Shown here: piece after piece, positions 1 to 11,254 of the stretch
Layout: the number at the start of each line of letters is the position of its first letter
How positions within the stretch are numbered: position 1 is the first letter of the stretch
NCBI GenBank assembly: GCA_037974335.1
Contig: CM075760.1
Coordinates: 31,022,902-31,086,901 of the forward strand
Origin: Prionace glauca
Lineage: Eukaryota > Chordata > Chondrichthyes > Carcharhiniformes > Carcharhinidae
Direction of reading: 5' to 3'
DNA length: 64,000 nt
Position numbers and translations under genes: made by a program
The notes under the pieces: generated by a model
What the model was told of the DNA's origin: nothing
The model's database searches: none
What the model saw: only the letters and a program-made list of their open reading frames with translations

Positions 1-24
1 CAACCAAATATCTTCAGTGATAAA

Positions 25-142
25 AGCAAATTACTGCGGATGGGAAAAGAGGAAATGCTCCAAAATCTCCCAATGTCTGACAGCACCTGTAAGCAGTGAA
101 AAGGGCGGAAGTTTCGAGCCCAGATGACGCTTTATCAAAGTT
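25..142 (+). repeat. Half copy of a dispersed palindromic repeat
   Basis: Contains the phrases 'ttactgcggatg', 'gtctgacagcacctgt' and 'tttcgagcccagatgacg'. These recur in the same order at 8.0, 26.1 and 40.7 kb. The copy at 8.0 kb is a full palindrome, so this is one arm. No protein-coding capacity. The class (SINE or MITE) is not determined. Confidence 0.6.
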
Positions 143-886
143 CATTATACAATATGACTCACTGTTCCTTTCAATATTTAGTATCAATACATTATTTAAC
201 ACATATGTCTTTATTATGAATTGAATAGTTCTGACCTTGAACATCACTGAATTGAAAATATAACTGACCAACAGAACCAATCGAATCACCGGGGAACGCA
301 GATCACAATTTTGGGATTCACTGTCGTCAGCTTTTAAACAAAGTCAAATACATTTAAATGGAGGAAAATCAAGAATTACCTGTTAGTGACACTTGAGCCT
401 TTTTTATTATGGATGTGAAACATTCAGGCGCATAAATTCCGAACTTTTACAGGAAAGTGCAGTAGATCCGCACTGAGTCTCGATTCCCTCGTCTGTCCCA
501 ATGCCTTTTCCTGTTTTTAGTGATAAGAAGCGATTTAAAAATATTGTGCGCCATTTCCTCTAGTTCACTTACAGTATCGCTTGTATCTGTCTGTTAGAGC
601 ACACACTGCTATCAGATATTTCAGATGGTGATTAACCATATTATTCTGCACCTGTAAACCATTAAGTTCTGTTGGAGACTGAATGGGATGGGAATAAATG
701 CTCGGTGTCAAAATCGAACTTTCCTGTCAGTGCGTCAAAAATAAGAGCATATTATTTCACAGGAAATATTTGAGGGTGAAGTCAGAGCAGTGATAACATG
801 TCTTTTACATCGAGTTTCGGATAATGTTGAGCAACAAACTGAAATCAAGTAATTTTCCATTACCCGACATGAGAAAGCTTAATGAA
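143..886. other. No gene or repeat recognised
   Basis: AT-rich sequence upstream of the tRNA genes. I see no long open frame, splice-flanked exon or known repeat phrase here. Confidence 0.5.
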
Positions 887-959
887 TGTTTCTGCCCGGT
901 TTCGAACCGGGGACCTTTCGCGTGTGAGGCGAATGTGATAACCACTACACTACAGAAAC
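887..959 (-). tRNA. tRNA-Val (CAC)
   Basis: The minus strand begins GTTTCTGTAGTG and ends GCAGAAAC plus discriminator A. The acceptor stem pairs fully, the A box is TAGTGTAGTGG, the anticodon loop reads CTCACAC (anticodon CAC), and the T arm has the GGTTCGAA core of box B. The length of 73 nt is standard. It matches the vertebrate tRNA-Val(CAC) pattern closely and no intron is seen. Confidence 0.93.
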
Positions 960-1382
960 AACTAGAAATCGAATGGAGCAAATCGGCCTGTCTGCAATGT
1001 TCAACTGCGCTGTGTTGTTGCAGGTTCCGATGGTCAGACTGAGAGCCCATGTCACTGAATTCAGGAAGATAACCGTTACTTTCAACCTGATTGTACAACC
1101 TATCCCCAACATCAACATTTAAAAGTGCTCGTCTGGCAAATGTCTAAGGGAGCAATGATTTCTACCCATTTATTAATGCATCATTCTCATCTATCTTGCA
1201 ACAATCATCTGCATTTTCTACCATCAGCGCTTTGTAGCCTGTCGCTCTCTTTTTTACTTTGTTCTTTAAATGTGACATTTCCAATTCAGATACGGAAGAG
1301 GAAATCTCCCTGATACTGATTCCGACAGAACTGGTGCAGACCGGGAAGTAACACAGGATTGTTGTACAGCAATAAATCTACA

Positions 1383-1454
1383 TTCCCTGACCGGGAATCA
1401 AACCCGGGCCGCGGTGGTGAAAGCGCCGAATCCTAACCACTAGATCACCAGTGA
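1383..1454 (-). tRNA. tRNA-Glu (TTC)
   Basis: On the minus strand the gene has the tRNA-Glu hallmark GATCTAGTGGTTAGGATTCG, a TTC anticodon in the loop CTTTCAC, and a T arm with GGGTTTGATTCCC. One mismatch is visible in the acceptor stem (base 3 A opposite base 70 G), where functional vertebrate copies have C-G. It may be slightly degraded, but overall it is a convincing tRNA-Glu. Confidence 0.85.
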
Positions 1455-1554
1455 AGCTGGCGAATGTTAAAATATTAATTTATCCATGCGCCACCTGCCT
1501 TTTGTTTTATTTCTACACGGGGACACAATCTCAGGATAACGCGCTGATGATTTC

Positions 1555-1705
1555 GGACTGAGATGAGGAGAAATTGCTTCACTGAAAGGCTGGTGAATCT
1601 TGGGAGTTCTCTACTCCAGAGAGTTCCGATGCTCCATCATTGAACACATTTCAGTTTGGGTTAGACAGATTTATGATCTATCCAGAAATGAATGGAAGCA
1701 GGAAT
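1555..1705 (+). mobile_element. CR1-like LINE 3' fragment
   Basis: The run 'gaggagaaattgcttcac...ctggtgaatcttgggagttctc' is the decayed C-terminal ORF2 signature (FFTQRVVNLWNSL type) found in intact form elsewhere in this window. Short and heavily diverged. Confidence 0.5.
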
Positions 1706-1965
1706 ATGGAATTGGAACAAATGCTTAGCCACAAGTTCATTTTTTCAATTGTTATATGTATACATGTAATGGTGTACATATATATATATTTAAAATGTTA
1801 TATGTAATATGTTTGAAGTCAATCGTCATTAAATAATGTTGGTAATACCAGATAACAGTACAGCCAGGAACAATTGACAGCTACTTTTTATTAGCACCCA
1901 CGGACCCATTGCCAACAGGCAACTGTTTAACCGTGAATGCTGATGGTGAGGAAGTAGTAAAATTC

Positions 1966-2040
1966 CGTCCCTGGGTGGTCTCGAACCGCCAACCTTTACA
2001 GTTAACAGCCGAACGCGCTGACCAATTGCGCCACAGAGAC
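1966..2040 (-). tRNA. tRNA-Asn (GTT), possibly degraded
   Basis: The minus strand starts GTCTCTGTGGCGCAATTGG and carries the loop CTGTTAA (anticodon GTT), as in vertebrate tRNA-Asn. The acceptor stem pairs. The 3' side of the anticodon stem (CTGTAA in place of CCGAA) is mismatched with one extra base, and the T stem has one C-A mismatch. It may therefore be a pseudogene of tRNA-Asn. Confidence 0.7.
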
Positions 2041-3426
2041 GGAAACCGTAGCTGTTAAATATATTATAAACCAGTTTGTGACCAATAATCAAATTCTATT
2101 TCTGAAAACCTGTTCCAGAACTGCAGCATGACCGCACTGTTCACAATTCTATACAAGTCTCTTTAGTTCCGTTGATCCCGCAGAACTGCTGTAGTGTGTT
2201 GGTTATTCCCTTTCTCTTATGAACGCGCATCTCTGACATCTTACAACCCTGTGAGATATCTGTACTGATCTTATTGTGGCATCATGAGTGTTCCACATAC
2301 AACATGACTTGTATCCACAAATTCTCATCTTGAACATTTCAATTGAAATTTCAGGGCGAGCAGCGCCTTTCGGGCAGAATGGTTCAGATTCCCATCCTCT
2401 TTAATGTGAACAAGTTGTTTCTGATTTCACTACAGAGGTTGTCTATTAAACAATGGCTGAACACAGGGGGTGAATGTGAGAAGCTGAAGTTTCCAGTTGA
2501 AGAGGTTCCCAGTGTCTCTGAACAGCTGAACTGGGGAAGCCTTTGGGCAGAGACTGTGCTGCTGCTATTTCCCTTCTTGGCCACCGGGTATCGCTGTAAC
2601 ATGTCCGGGCGCTGCTCGGCCCAGTGTCACCTCTTGCCCACTCCGGCCCAGCCGCTGCTCGTTAGCGGGACATCCGGGTCCTGTAGAGAGGCGGGGCCAA
2701 CCGCCATATTGCCGTGACATCACCACAGCCCCTCCCCCCGTGGAGGAAAAAGCGACGGTTCAGAAATGTAGAAAGTGAGAGAAATTCCCACCCGGAAATC
2801 CCGCCCGGAGCGGAATTAAAATTAAATAAATTACATATTTTTATAAAGAGGCAGGTGGCGGAACCGCGCATGTGCTGTAGTATTTTCCCCGCGCGGGTAT
2901 GATTGAAAAACAGACGGAATAAAAAACAGAAACGATTTTCCCGAATGAAGAGGGAACCGAAAACCTGACGGGTGAGGGTTTGAATAATAATCATCAAGGT
3001 TCAAAATATTAAAAGATTAAAATGTAACTGTCTGGGCGCATGTGCAGGAGGGGAATTCCCCCAGATGCAGCGCGCGGGACGCCGTCTCCCCTGGCAACGC
3101 AAGATGGACGCCGCCGGCGGGAAGTGTGATTGTGGCGCAGGCGCAGTGAGGTCTGCCTGCAGCCCATTGTCCAGATTGCCCCCAGAGGATGTGGTGGGGA
3201 TGGTGCAGCAGATGGAGCAACAATCCCAGTTTCAATGGGGGGAGAGAAGCTGCAATGTTGCTCCCTGTTGTTCACTCCTCTCCCCAGTCTCAGCATTGCA
3301 GAGTGTTTAAACAAGAGGGTGCATTGTCACAGCAGCACCTTGACCTGCAGTTTAAGTTCATTAATTAGTTTCACTAGTAAGCCGGCTTACATTAACATTG
3401 CCATGAACTCACTATGAGAATTGCCC

Positions 3427-3562
3427 TAGTCTCCACATTCCTGTTCAGATAACACGGAAGGAGAATTTAATCTCGGCCCAATGCCCCGTAACCCACCACA
3501 TTTTTCAGACTGGGGAAGGAAACCGGAGAAAACCCACACAGACACGGGGGAAACGTGCAAGA
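3427..3562 (-). mobile_element. HE1-type tRNA-SINE, split by a CR1 insertion
   Basis: Reading on the minus strand, the body has phrases such as 'gtgtgggttttctccggttt' and the tail 'aatgtaagccgg'. The tRNA-like head continues beyond the CR1 insertion at about 4113-4165 ('gtgctagggacc' on the minus strand). It is part of duplicated copy A. Confidence 0.7.
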
Positions 3563-4112
3563 AAGAACACAAGAACATAAGAACATAAGAAATAGGAGCA
3601 GGAGTAGGCCATCTGGCCCTTCGAGCCTGCCCCGCCATTCAATAAGATCATGGCTGATCTGTCGTGGCTCAGTTCCACATTCCGGCCCTCTCCCCATAAC
3701 CCTTAATCCCCTCTCTTATCAAAAACCCATCAACCCACTTCTTGAAAATATTTAGCGAGGCAGCCTCCACCACTTCAACGGGTAGAGAATTCCAGAGATT
3801 CACCACCCTTTGAGTGAAGAAGTTCCTTCTCAACTCCGTTCCAAAACGCCCCCCGTTCATCTTCAGGCTGTGCCCCCTAGTCCTACTGTCTTTTTTGAGC
3901 GGGAAGAGTCTCTCCTCCTCTATCCTATCCATCCCATTCATCATCTTATACGTCTCAATGAGATCTCCCCTCATTCTTCTAAACTCCAACGAGTACAACC
4001 CTAGTTCATTCAGCCTCTCCTCATAGCTCAACCCCCTCAACTCCGGTATCAGCCTAGTAAACCTCCTCTGCACTCCCTCCAAGGCCAAAATATCTTTGCG
4101 CAAATGAACCAC
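3563..4112 (-). mobile_element. CR1-like LINE, 5'-truncated ORF2 C-terminus
   Basis: The minus strand has an open frame of 147 codons containing EGVQRRFTRLIPELRG, LRGLSYEERLNELGLYSLE and FFTQRVVNLWNSLPVEVVEA. This is the post-RT C-terminal region of CR1-type ORF2. It inserted into the SINE of copy A, and copy B lacks it at this place. It belongs to the same young-looking subfamily as 38826-39990. Confidence 0.85.
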
Positions 4113-4499
4113 AGGTCCCTAGCACAGTGAGGCTGCAGTGTTTGTCACTGTACCACCATGCTGACACTGGGACAAATGTATTTGGGGGGAACACGGGGCA
4201 GGTGGGGGTATCGCTAACTCAATTTGATGGGGGGGGGGGAACATCAGGAAAAATCAGCTTTGTCTAAAAAAAAATCTTCAATTTTTCCTCTTGTTTCTTG
4301 TTAAAAACCAGCTCCCTCCTCCATCCCGCCCATCAATAGGGCTAACAGAAAGCAGTGTCTGTATTTGGCTCTGTGTGGGTGCATCCGTGCCTATGATTTC
4401 GGAAACTCTGCTTGTGTGTGGCTGTGCCTGTTTGTTTATCTGAGTGTGTGCATTTAGCTGAGAGATAGTGTCTGTGTGAATATGTGCCTGAGTTTGTCT

Positions 4500-4868
4500 G
4501 AACATTTGTGTCTGCTTTGTGCGTGTATGTGTTTCTGTGTCCTTGTTTGAGTATCTTTATATATATGTTGTCTGAGAGTGTGTGTACATGTGTTTGTTTG
4601 TCAGTTTGTATCAGAGCGCGTCCATGTGTGTGTTTATCTCACAGCGTGTCTATCTATGTGTGCGCATGTGTGTGTGTGTGTGTGTGCATGTATGCGTTTA
4701 TGTCTGTGTCATTTTGCCTGAGATAACCTGCCTGTCTTTGTCCATATCTGTGTGTGTGTGTGTGTGTGTATGTGTGTGTGTGTGTGTGTGTCTGTGTGTG
4801 TATGCATGTGTGCGTTTATGTCTGTGTGTCATTTTGCCTGAGATAACCCGCCTGTCTTTGCCCATGTC

Positions 4869-4906
<38 letters not shown>

Positions 4907-5075
4907 TATCTGTTAGCCTTTGTCTCAGACAGTTTGCATTGTTGTCTGAGTGTGTGTGCATGTCTGAGTGTGAGTTTTTTCAGTGTGCTTATTTGATTAA
5001 GTGTGTGTATGTGCGTGTGTGGAAGTATGTGTGCGTGAGAGTGTGTGTGTTTGTGAGAGAGAGAGAGAGAAGGAT
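4500..5075. repeat. TG-rich degenerate microsatellite block
   Basis: Runs of (TG)n are mixed with longer words. The phrase 'cattttgcctgagataac' occurs twice (about 4710 and 4830). Related words appear in reverse at 8460-8600. Open frames across it (MCVCVCV-type) are artefacts of the repeat. Confidence 0.9.
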
Positions 5076-5639
5076 TGATCACTATACTCCATGACTGCAA
5101 GGTTCTGGTCTCACTTACACTGAGGCATTTATAGTAGCTCCGGCTCATCGCATGTTCACTTTTCCATTAACTCTTTCAGCGCTGAGCCGTGAGTTCAAAT
5201 CTACAGCACACATAAGAACAGATTAATTTCCATGTCCTGAAACAATCGAAACAGCCCACTTTCTCTCCTTTTGGACTCTGTAGTTGTAATTTTGGTTCTT
5301 GCTTTTTTCAGCTGTATTAATTACTGCTCCTCTGATCATCCAGTTGACCCTCAGAGGGAATCGTGACATCCGCCTCTTCCCGTTGTGCAATGGGCAGTCA
5401 GCAGAGGGCGGACGTAAGGCGCATCTGGACATTGAAACAGAACTGTTCGTGCATTCATATTGGTTGCTCAATAGTTAATTTAAAATTGAACAACAGATTT
5501 GGAAGGTAGAGATCGTAGGATAGGGATCATGTCACTGAACTGTCCCAGACTAATATTATAGACATACTGGTTCAGTTCAATTCCCCACACAGCATCCTCA
5601 GTGAATCCAATGCAATTTGAATTTTTGAATTCAACAATA
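5076..5639. other. No gene or repeat recognised
   Basis: Mixed-composition sequence without a supported exon. The minus-strand frame at 5223-5471 has no recognisable domain and no splice context that I can defend. Confidence 0.4.
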
Positions 5640-5912
5640 ACTTGTGATTCACAGAAAGGCTTACATTAATACTGCAATAATGCCACAGTGAAAATCCTCT
5701 AGTCGACGTCTGTTCCAGTACATTGATGTAGGTCAATGCACCTAACCAGAACATCTTTCAGACTGTCGGAGCAAATCGGAGCACTCGGAGTAAACTTAAG
5801 CAGACACGGGGAAAAAATGCAGATTCCGCACAGACAGTGACCCAAGCAGGAATCTAAATAGGGTGCCTGATGCTATGGTGCAGCAATGCTAATCACTATG
5901 TCAGTGTGCCTC
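5640..5912 (-). mobile_element. HE1-type tRNA-SINE, nearly full length
   Basis: The plus strand begins with the inverted 3' tail 'ggcttacattaatactgca'. It continues through 'cacctaaccagaacatc' and 'cacacagacagtgaccca', and ends at the inverted tRNA-like head 'gctaatcactatgtcagtg'. The copy is diverged. Confidence 0.8.
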
Positions 5913-5934
5913 CAATCTGGGTATAGAGAGGAGT

Positions 5935-6795
5935 GTGAGGATGAACATACTTATTATTGATGGGGTGCGCCAGTAGTTCACCAGACTGATTCTGGGATGT
6001 AAACATTGTCCATTGAGGTGAGATTGGTGCGTGTATTGAACTAAATTCTGAAGAATGGGTGATCTCATTGAAAGATAGACAATTCTGATAATTCCAGGAT
6101 TATGACCTATCAGAACTGAAGGAACGGCTGATATATTTCCAAGTCGGGATGGTGAGTGGCTTGAAGGGTGAATCTCCTTTTGATGTTGTTCCCAGGTATC
6201 TGCTGCCCTTGTGGTTTTGCCGTGGTAGTGGTTGTGGCTTGGGAAAATATTGTCTACTGCACTGGACACACGAGTTGAAATCCCACCAACAGTGACAGGT
6301 GGGATTTAATCAAAGAAAGTGTAGAACTGAAAATTCGGCTGAATAATAGAGACCAGAATAAAACTGCCATCTGTTGTTGCAAAAGTACCTTGTGTGCACC
6401 AATACTGTGTCAATTCTCATTGGGGTTTGGAAGAAAATTGGGGTTATCATAGAAACGCATACAATTATGAATGGAATAGATAAGACAGAAGCAAGGAGGC
6501 TGTTTCCACTGACGATGAAATTAGAACTAAGGGACAAGACTTCAAAATAAAGACGAAGGGATTTTGGATTGTGTTGAGCAGGAACCTCATCACCGAAATG
6601 GCTGTCAATCTTTATAAAGCCCTGCCCAGTGAAACAGTTGAGGCTGCATCGTTAAACATTTTTAAGGCAAAGATAAATTTTTGAGCAGTAACGGAATTCA
6701 GGGCGGGTAAGTGGAGTTGAGACCAGGAAAACGATCAGCAATGTTTTTAATGAATGGCAGATCAGGCTCGGAGGGCCAGATGGCCTATTCCTGCT
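5935..6795 (+). mobile_element. CR1-like LINE pieces with an inverted EN-RT LINE tail between them
   Basis: 5935-6105 ('caccagactgattctggga', 'gatctcattgaaa') and 6440-6795 ('gaatggaatagataagaca', ending 'gagggccagatggcctattc') are two pieces of a CR1-like 3' region on the plus strand. Between them, 6107-6250 is the minus-strand 3' end of a different LINE ('tatatttccaagtcgggatgg'). All pieces are decayed. Confidence 0.65.
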
Positions 6796-7970
6796 TCTAG
6801 TTTTTACGTTATTTCAGAAAGGAAATCTGCCAACAACCTGGACTGTGTGTGAGACAAGACCGAGAGAAATGTGGCCGACATTTACCTATCCTCTGAAATA
6901 TTCATTTAGACAAGAGGCGAGAGGTTACAACAACCACATGGGGCAGAAGAATAAAAATAATTCTTCATCTCTTACATCTTCCAGCCCTCATAACAAAGAC
7001 ATCAATCTGAAACCTGAACTCGGTTTCTCACTTGCACAGTTACTGACTGGTTTAATGCAGGCAGCGTTTCCTGTTTTTGTCTGAATTGCTGCACTTTGGC
7101 CGACGCTGGTTTCTTCCCTGAGAAGAAATGTGTGACTCATTTCGAGAATTCCAACTCACAGCCTGTTTTCATCCTCGCTCTCCCTGCCTACGAGTCCCTC
7201 CTTATCCTTCTGCAATGTTCCAGTGAAACCCCAAGGGCACTCTTTAAAAAAAGGGATCGCACATTTAGGAGAGAGAAGAGTGGGAAAGTTTTCCTCTCAG
7301 AGGGTTATGTGTCCCTGGAAATCCCTCCCTCATAAGGCAGAAGGAGCTAGATTCTTAGCAAACAAGACGGGTGAAATGTGATTAGGGTTGGCAGAAGCTT
7401 ATAATAAGATCAGCCATAATCTTGTTTACTGGCAGAGCAGGGAGAGAGAGGCCAAGTGACAAACTGTTACTTCTCAGTAGCCTGTATGTTACTGTATACA
7501 TATTAAACTTTCATGGTGGCTTAGTAAGGTGCACGTGTAAGAGATATAGCAAGAACTGTTCCTGAAATCGATGATGAGCGAGTCGGGTTTACATCGCCAA
7601 CTGTTTGGCTCTGGGATTCATTGTCTCAAAGACCAGTTTAAACATTTTCTGGGGTGACTTTCAAAAGAGAATGATTACAAAATCGAAAATATAACATGTA
7701 GTGGGGCATGTGTCAACGGCAAATGCAGTCGGGCAATTTTTTTTAGCTTATTGAGATAGCAAACATGTGCTTGTTAGGCCGAATTGTCTCGTTCTTTAAT
7801 ATACAAACCTAATGAGTAACAAGATTGACTGGAGTGTAACTTTCATTTGATTCAGTAATAGTTACTGCCTGAAGAATCAGCTAAACAGGAACTTGTGAAT
7901 TCATAGATTCGTTCTCAATAATTTTCATTCATTTGTCCATGAGTGTTGTTCGCAAAGCCAAAAATTGTTG
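6796..7970. other. No gene or repeat recognised
   Basis: Two short plus-strand frames (6845-7084 and 7096-7335) lack any recognisable domain. I see no coding exon, RNA gene or named repeat here. Confidence 0.4.
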
Positions 7971-7974
7971 CTGG

Positions 7975-8215
7975 TCCGAAATACTATTTACTGCAGATTC
8001 CTGTATCCAAAACAAAAAAAACCCCTGTACATTCTGGAACATCTCAGTGGGTCTGACAGTATCTGCGGAAAGAGAATAGAGCCAAAGTTTAGAATCTCGA
8101 TGACAATTCATCAGGGCCATCCGGAGTCGAAACATTAACACTATTCTCTCTTACAGATGATGTCAGAGCTGCAGAACTGTTCCAGCATTTTCTGGTTTTG
8201 TGTTGCTCTTTCTAA
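7975..8215. repeat. Full palindromic dispersed repeat
   Basis: The left arm ('gtctgacagtatctgcgg...gatgacaattcatcaggg') is followed by its own inverse ('ggccatccggagtcgaaac...agatgatgtcagagctgc...ccagcattttctgg'). This is a foldback form of the family whose half copies lie at 25-142, 26095-26565 and 40683-41040. Confidence 0.7.
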
Positions 8216-8219
8216 TTGT

Positions 8220-8665
8220 CCTTGAACAGTGGGCATGTCTGAGTGTGATCTTTTCTGTGTGCTTGTTTGTTTGAGTATGTGTATGTGCGTGTGTGAAAAT
8301 ATGTGTGCGTGAGAGAGAGAGAGAGAGTGTGTGTGTGTGTGTGGGCAATCCCTCTCTCTCTCTCTCTCTCTGTCTCACACACAGACACACACTCTCTCTC
8401 TCTCTCTCACGCACACATAATTTCACACACGCAATACACATACTCAAACAAACAAGCACGCAGAAAAGATCACACTCAGACATGCACACACACTCAGACA
8501 ACAACGCAAACTCTTCGACACACACACACACACAAACACAGACCTGGACAAAGACAGGCAGATTGTCTCAGGCAAAATGACACACAGACAGAAACGCACA
8601 CATGCGCACACACAGATACGCAACACACACACACACACACACATAGATACACACGCTGTCAGATA
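8220..8665. repeat. TG / CT / CA microsatellite with internal inversion
   Basis: A (GT)n and (GA)n stretch passes into (CT)n and then (CA)n. Words on the left ('gtgtgcttgtttgtttgagt') return inverted on the right ('actcaaacaaacaagca'), so the block is an imperfect foldback. It shares words with 4500-5075. Confidence 0.85.
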
Positions 8666-8741
8666 TGGTTTTCTAATGGCCATCTCAGATTATGGTTCAA
8701 AGTCAATCAGGGGACGGAATGGAGTGGTGAAATTATCTCTT

Positions 8742-9694
8742 GAGTATCATAGAACATTACAGCACAAACAGGCCCTTCGGCCCTCGAGTTGCGCCGATCG
8801 CATCAACCCCACCAATCTATAGACCTATCTATAACCCCCAATCCCATTAAACCCCATATACTCATCCAGAAGTCTTTTAAAAGACCCCAGCGAGTTCGCC
8901 TCCACCACCGACGACGGCAGCCGATTCCATTCACTCACCACCCTCTGAGTGAAAAACTTACCCCTAACATCACCTCTGTACTTCCCTCCCCGCACCTTAA
9001 ATCTGTGTCCTCTCGTAGCGACCATTTCAACCCGGGGAAATAGCCTCTGAGAGTCCACCCTATCTATTCCTCTCAACATTTTATAAACTTCTATCAGGTC
9101 GCCTCTCAACCTTCGCCTCTCCAGGGAAAAGAGTCCCAGCTCCCTCAACCTATCTTCATAAGGCATGCCTCCCAGTCCAGGCAACATCCTTGTAAATCTC
9201 CTCTGCACCCTTTCAATAGCTTCTACGTCTTTCCTATAGTGAGGCGACCAGAACTGCGCACAGTACTCCAAATGAGGCCTGACGAGGGTCCTGTAAAGTT
9301 GCAGCATTACCTCCCGACTCCTAAACTCAATCCCTCGATTAATGAAGGCCAGTACACCATACGCCTTCTTGACCACCTCCTCCACCTGCGAGGCCGATTT
9401 AAGAGTCCTGTGAACCCGGACCCCGAGATCCTTCTGCTCTTCAACGCTACTAAGACCCCTGCCCTTAATAGTGGACTCGTTCATCCCGTTGGTTCTGCCG
9501 AAATGGACTACTACACATTTCTCCGCGTTGAAGTCCATTTGCCACTTCTCCGCCCATTCCTGCATCCTATCTATGTCCTGCTGCAACTTTTGACATCCTT
9601 CCAGACCATCCACAACACCGCCGACCTTCGTGTCATCAGCGAACTTGCTAACCCATCCCTCCACTTCCTCATCCAGGTCATTTATGAATGTCAT
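8742..9694 (-). mobile_element. CR1-like LINE, 5'-truncated, long open ORF2 C-terminus
   Basis: An uninterrupted minus-strand frame of 289 codons starts within the RT domain (INDLDEEVEGWVSKFADDT, the YADD-box equivalent FADDT). It continues through DFNAEKCVVVHFGR, LVRPHLEYCAQFWSPHYRKD, ERVQRRFTRMLPGLGG and ends EYMGFNGIGGYR. The 3' tail carries 'gccgaagggcctgtttgtgc' on the minus strand. The open frame suggests a fairly recent copy, but without the 5' part it cannot move by itself. Confidence 0.9.
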
Positions 9695-9794
9695 TTATCA
9701 ATGTAAATTTATCAATGTAAAAACTCAGCCAATCTTCTGGGGTCCCGTGCTTGAAACACAATTCAATAAAAAAAACCCCGAAATTTTGAATCTA

Positions 9795-9995
9795 CTGATG
9801 GCAGTGAAATCTTTGTCAATTGTCAGAGAAAAAAAAATCTGGGTCACTATCTCCTTTAGGAAGGAAATCTGCCGTGCTTACCAGGTTAGGCCAACACGTG
9901 AGTCTAGAGCCACATCAATGTGGGTGACTGTCAACTGTCCTCCAAGGGTAAATGGAGATGGGCAATAAACGCCCATGTTCCATGAATGAATAAAA
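9795..9995 (+). mobile_element. SINE tail sharing the EN-RT LINE 3' end
   Basis: Reads 'ggaaggaaatctgccgtgct', 'gtgggtgactgtcaactgtc' and 'gagatgggcaataaac', then 'catgaatgaataaaa'. This body and tail recur at 18110-18290 and 62990-63260. The tRNA-like head is not seen here. Confidence 0.7.
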
Positions 9996-10880
9996 ATGTT
10001 GTGTGTCAGGAGTCACATGAAGGCCAGACTGTGTAAAGAACACAGATTGTCTTTCTTAACGCGTTCCACTTCAGTGGGGACTTGGGACGGGGTTTTCCGA
10101 GGAAAGATCGGACACAATCCTTTGGAGTGTAGAAGATTGAGTGATGATTTTTTGAAACATATATGATCTTTTGGAGGAGTGTGGCGGGGGCGGGGGGGTG
10201 CGGTGTTGGGTGGTCGGAGGGGTGAAGGGGGCAGCGGTGTGAGAGTGGAAGCTGACGGAATGTTTAACCTTCGCGGGATAGATTGGAACGGGAGCGAATA
10301 AAATAATTCTTTCTCCTTTCAGAGGTCTGTGTGCCTTTGGAACTGCCTTCTGCAGAAATCTCCTGCAGCTTCAGTTGCTGGGAAAGTCTCTGAAAAGATT
10401 CAGGCTTGTCGGCAGTTGGCAACACCTGGCCTCTCACCACTCCCCCCGGCTCTGACTAACTGTCATCTCGCTGTTGGAGTTTCCAGTCCCGGGTGATCAA
10501 ACCACAAGTTCTGATCTTTGAACAAACTGAGAGGCTCAGCGACCTGTTGAGTGAAACCGCACACTCGGAGGACTTCTTTCTGCCGTTGGTCGCCTTGTCA
10601 ACCAGACTCTGGTTCCCCCAATCAGCAGTGAACGCATATATCATTACATCTCAACAGTTTCTATCAAAATAAACAACCCAAAGTCAATTAACCCTCCTGC
10701 TGCCAGGAAGCAAAAGAAAATAAACACCTGATAGGATTTTCAGAGCATGAACTTCGGGACTGAGAATGTAATTTGTGTCATTCCTGTAAGAGAGCGGGAT
10801 CATTCCTCTTAAAATACCAAGTACAGGTTGAACAGTCACACTAAAGTTTGACGCTAGGAGGTCTCTGGGCAAGTCATCCA
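9996..10880. other. No gene recognised; one G-rich run
   Basis: A G-rich run with a CGGGGGGG core lies near 10180-10250. The rest is mixed sequence. Frames at 10456-10644 and 10684-10986 on the minus strand show no domain. Confidence 0.4.
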
Positions 10881-10881
10881 G

Positions 10882-11205
10882 AGTCCTAAGCATAGTGGTT
10901 AGCTCTGCAGTGCCAGAGATACTGGTTTGAATCCAGCCTTGGGTAACTGCCTGTGTTAAATTTGCACGTTCTCCCCGTATCCGCATCGGTTTTATCCGGA
11001 TGCTCTAGTCTCCTATCTCAGTCCAAGGATGTGCAGTTTGGGTGTATTGGCCAGACCAAAATGTACCTTTGTGTCCCACAGATATACAGGATTGATCGTG
11101 GGCAGAGGGGAGGGACTGGATTGATTTCTCTTTCAGAGAATCAGTGCAGGCTCGATGGACCGAATGGCCTCTTTCTGCAATGTATTGTTTCTACGATTCT
11201 ATTTT
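10882..11205 (+). mobile_element. HE1-type tRNA-SINE
   Basis: The tRNA-like head 'agtggttagctctgcagtgc' with a B-box-like 'ggtttgaatcc' is followed by the body 'cagtccaaggatgtgcag' and the tail 'gatggaccgaatggcctct'. Confidence 0.75.
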
Positions 11206-11254
11206 AACACGGACACAAAACCCATCATGATAAATTTTTCCCCCCTTCCCCTTC

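Larger units (their letters stand above)
2470..4360 (+). repeat. Copy A of a duplicated GC-rich, promoter-like segment
   Basis: This segment is nearly identical to 33575-36580, in the same orientation, once later insertions are set aside. The first part (about 2500-3310) is GC/CpG rich. It contains a CRE-like 'gtgacatcac', repeated 'gcgcaggcgcagtg' and 'ggcgcatgtgc' (NRF1-like), and 'gcaagatgg' (YY1-like). The second part is an HE1-type SINE, here split by a CR1 insertion, then a shared tail with 'cagctttgtct' and 'catcaatagggc'. No exon can be assigned to it. It may be an orphan promoter or the 5' region of an unrecognised repeat. Confidence 0.75.

Noticed and set aside
805-1098. Open frames on both strands over 805-1098
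   Set aside because: They run across the tRNA-Val gene and have no protein features.
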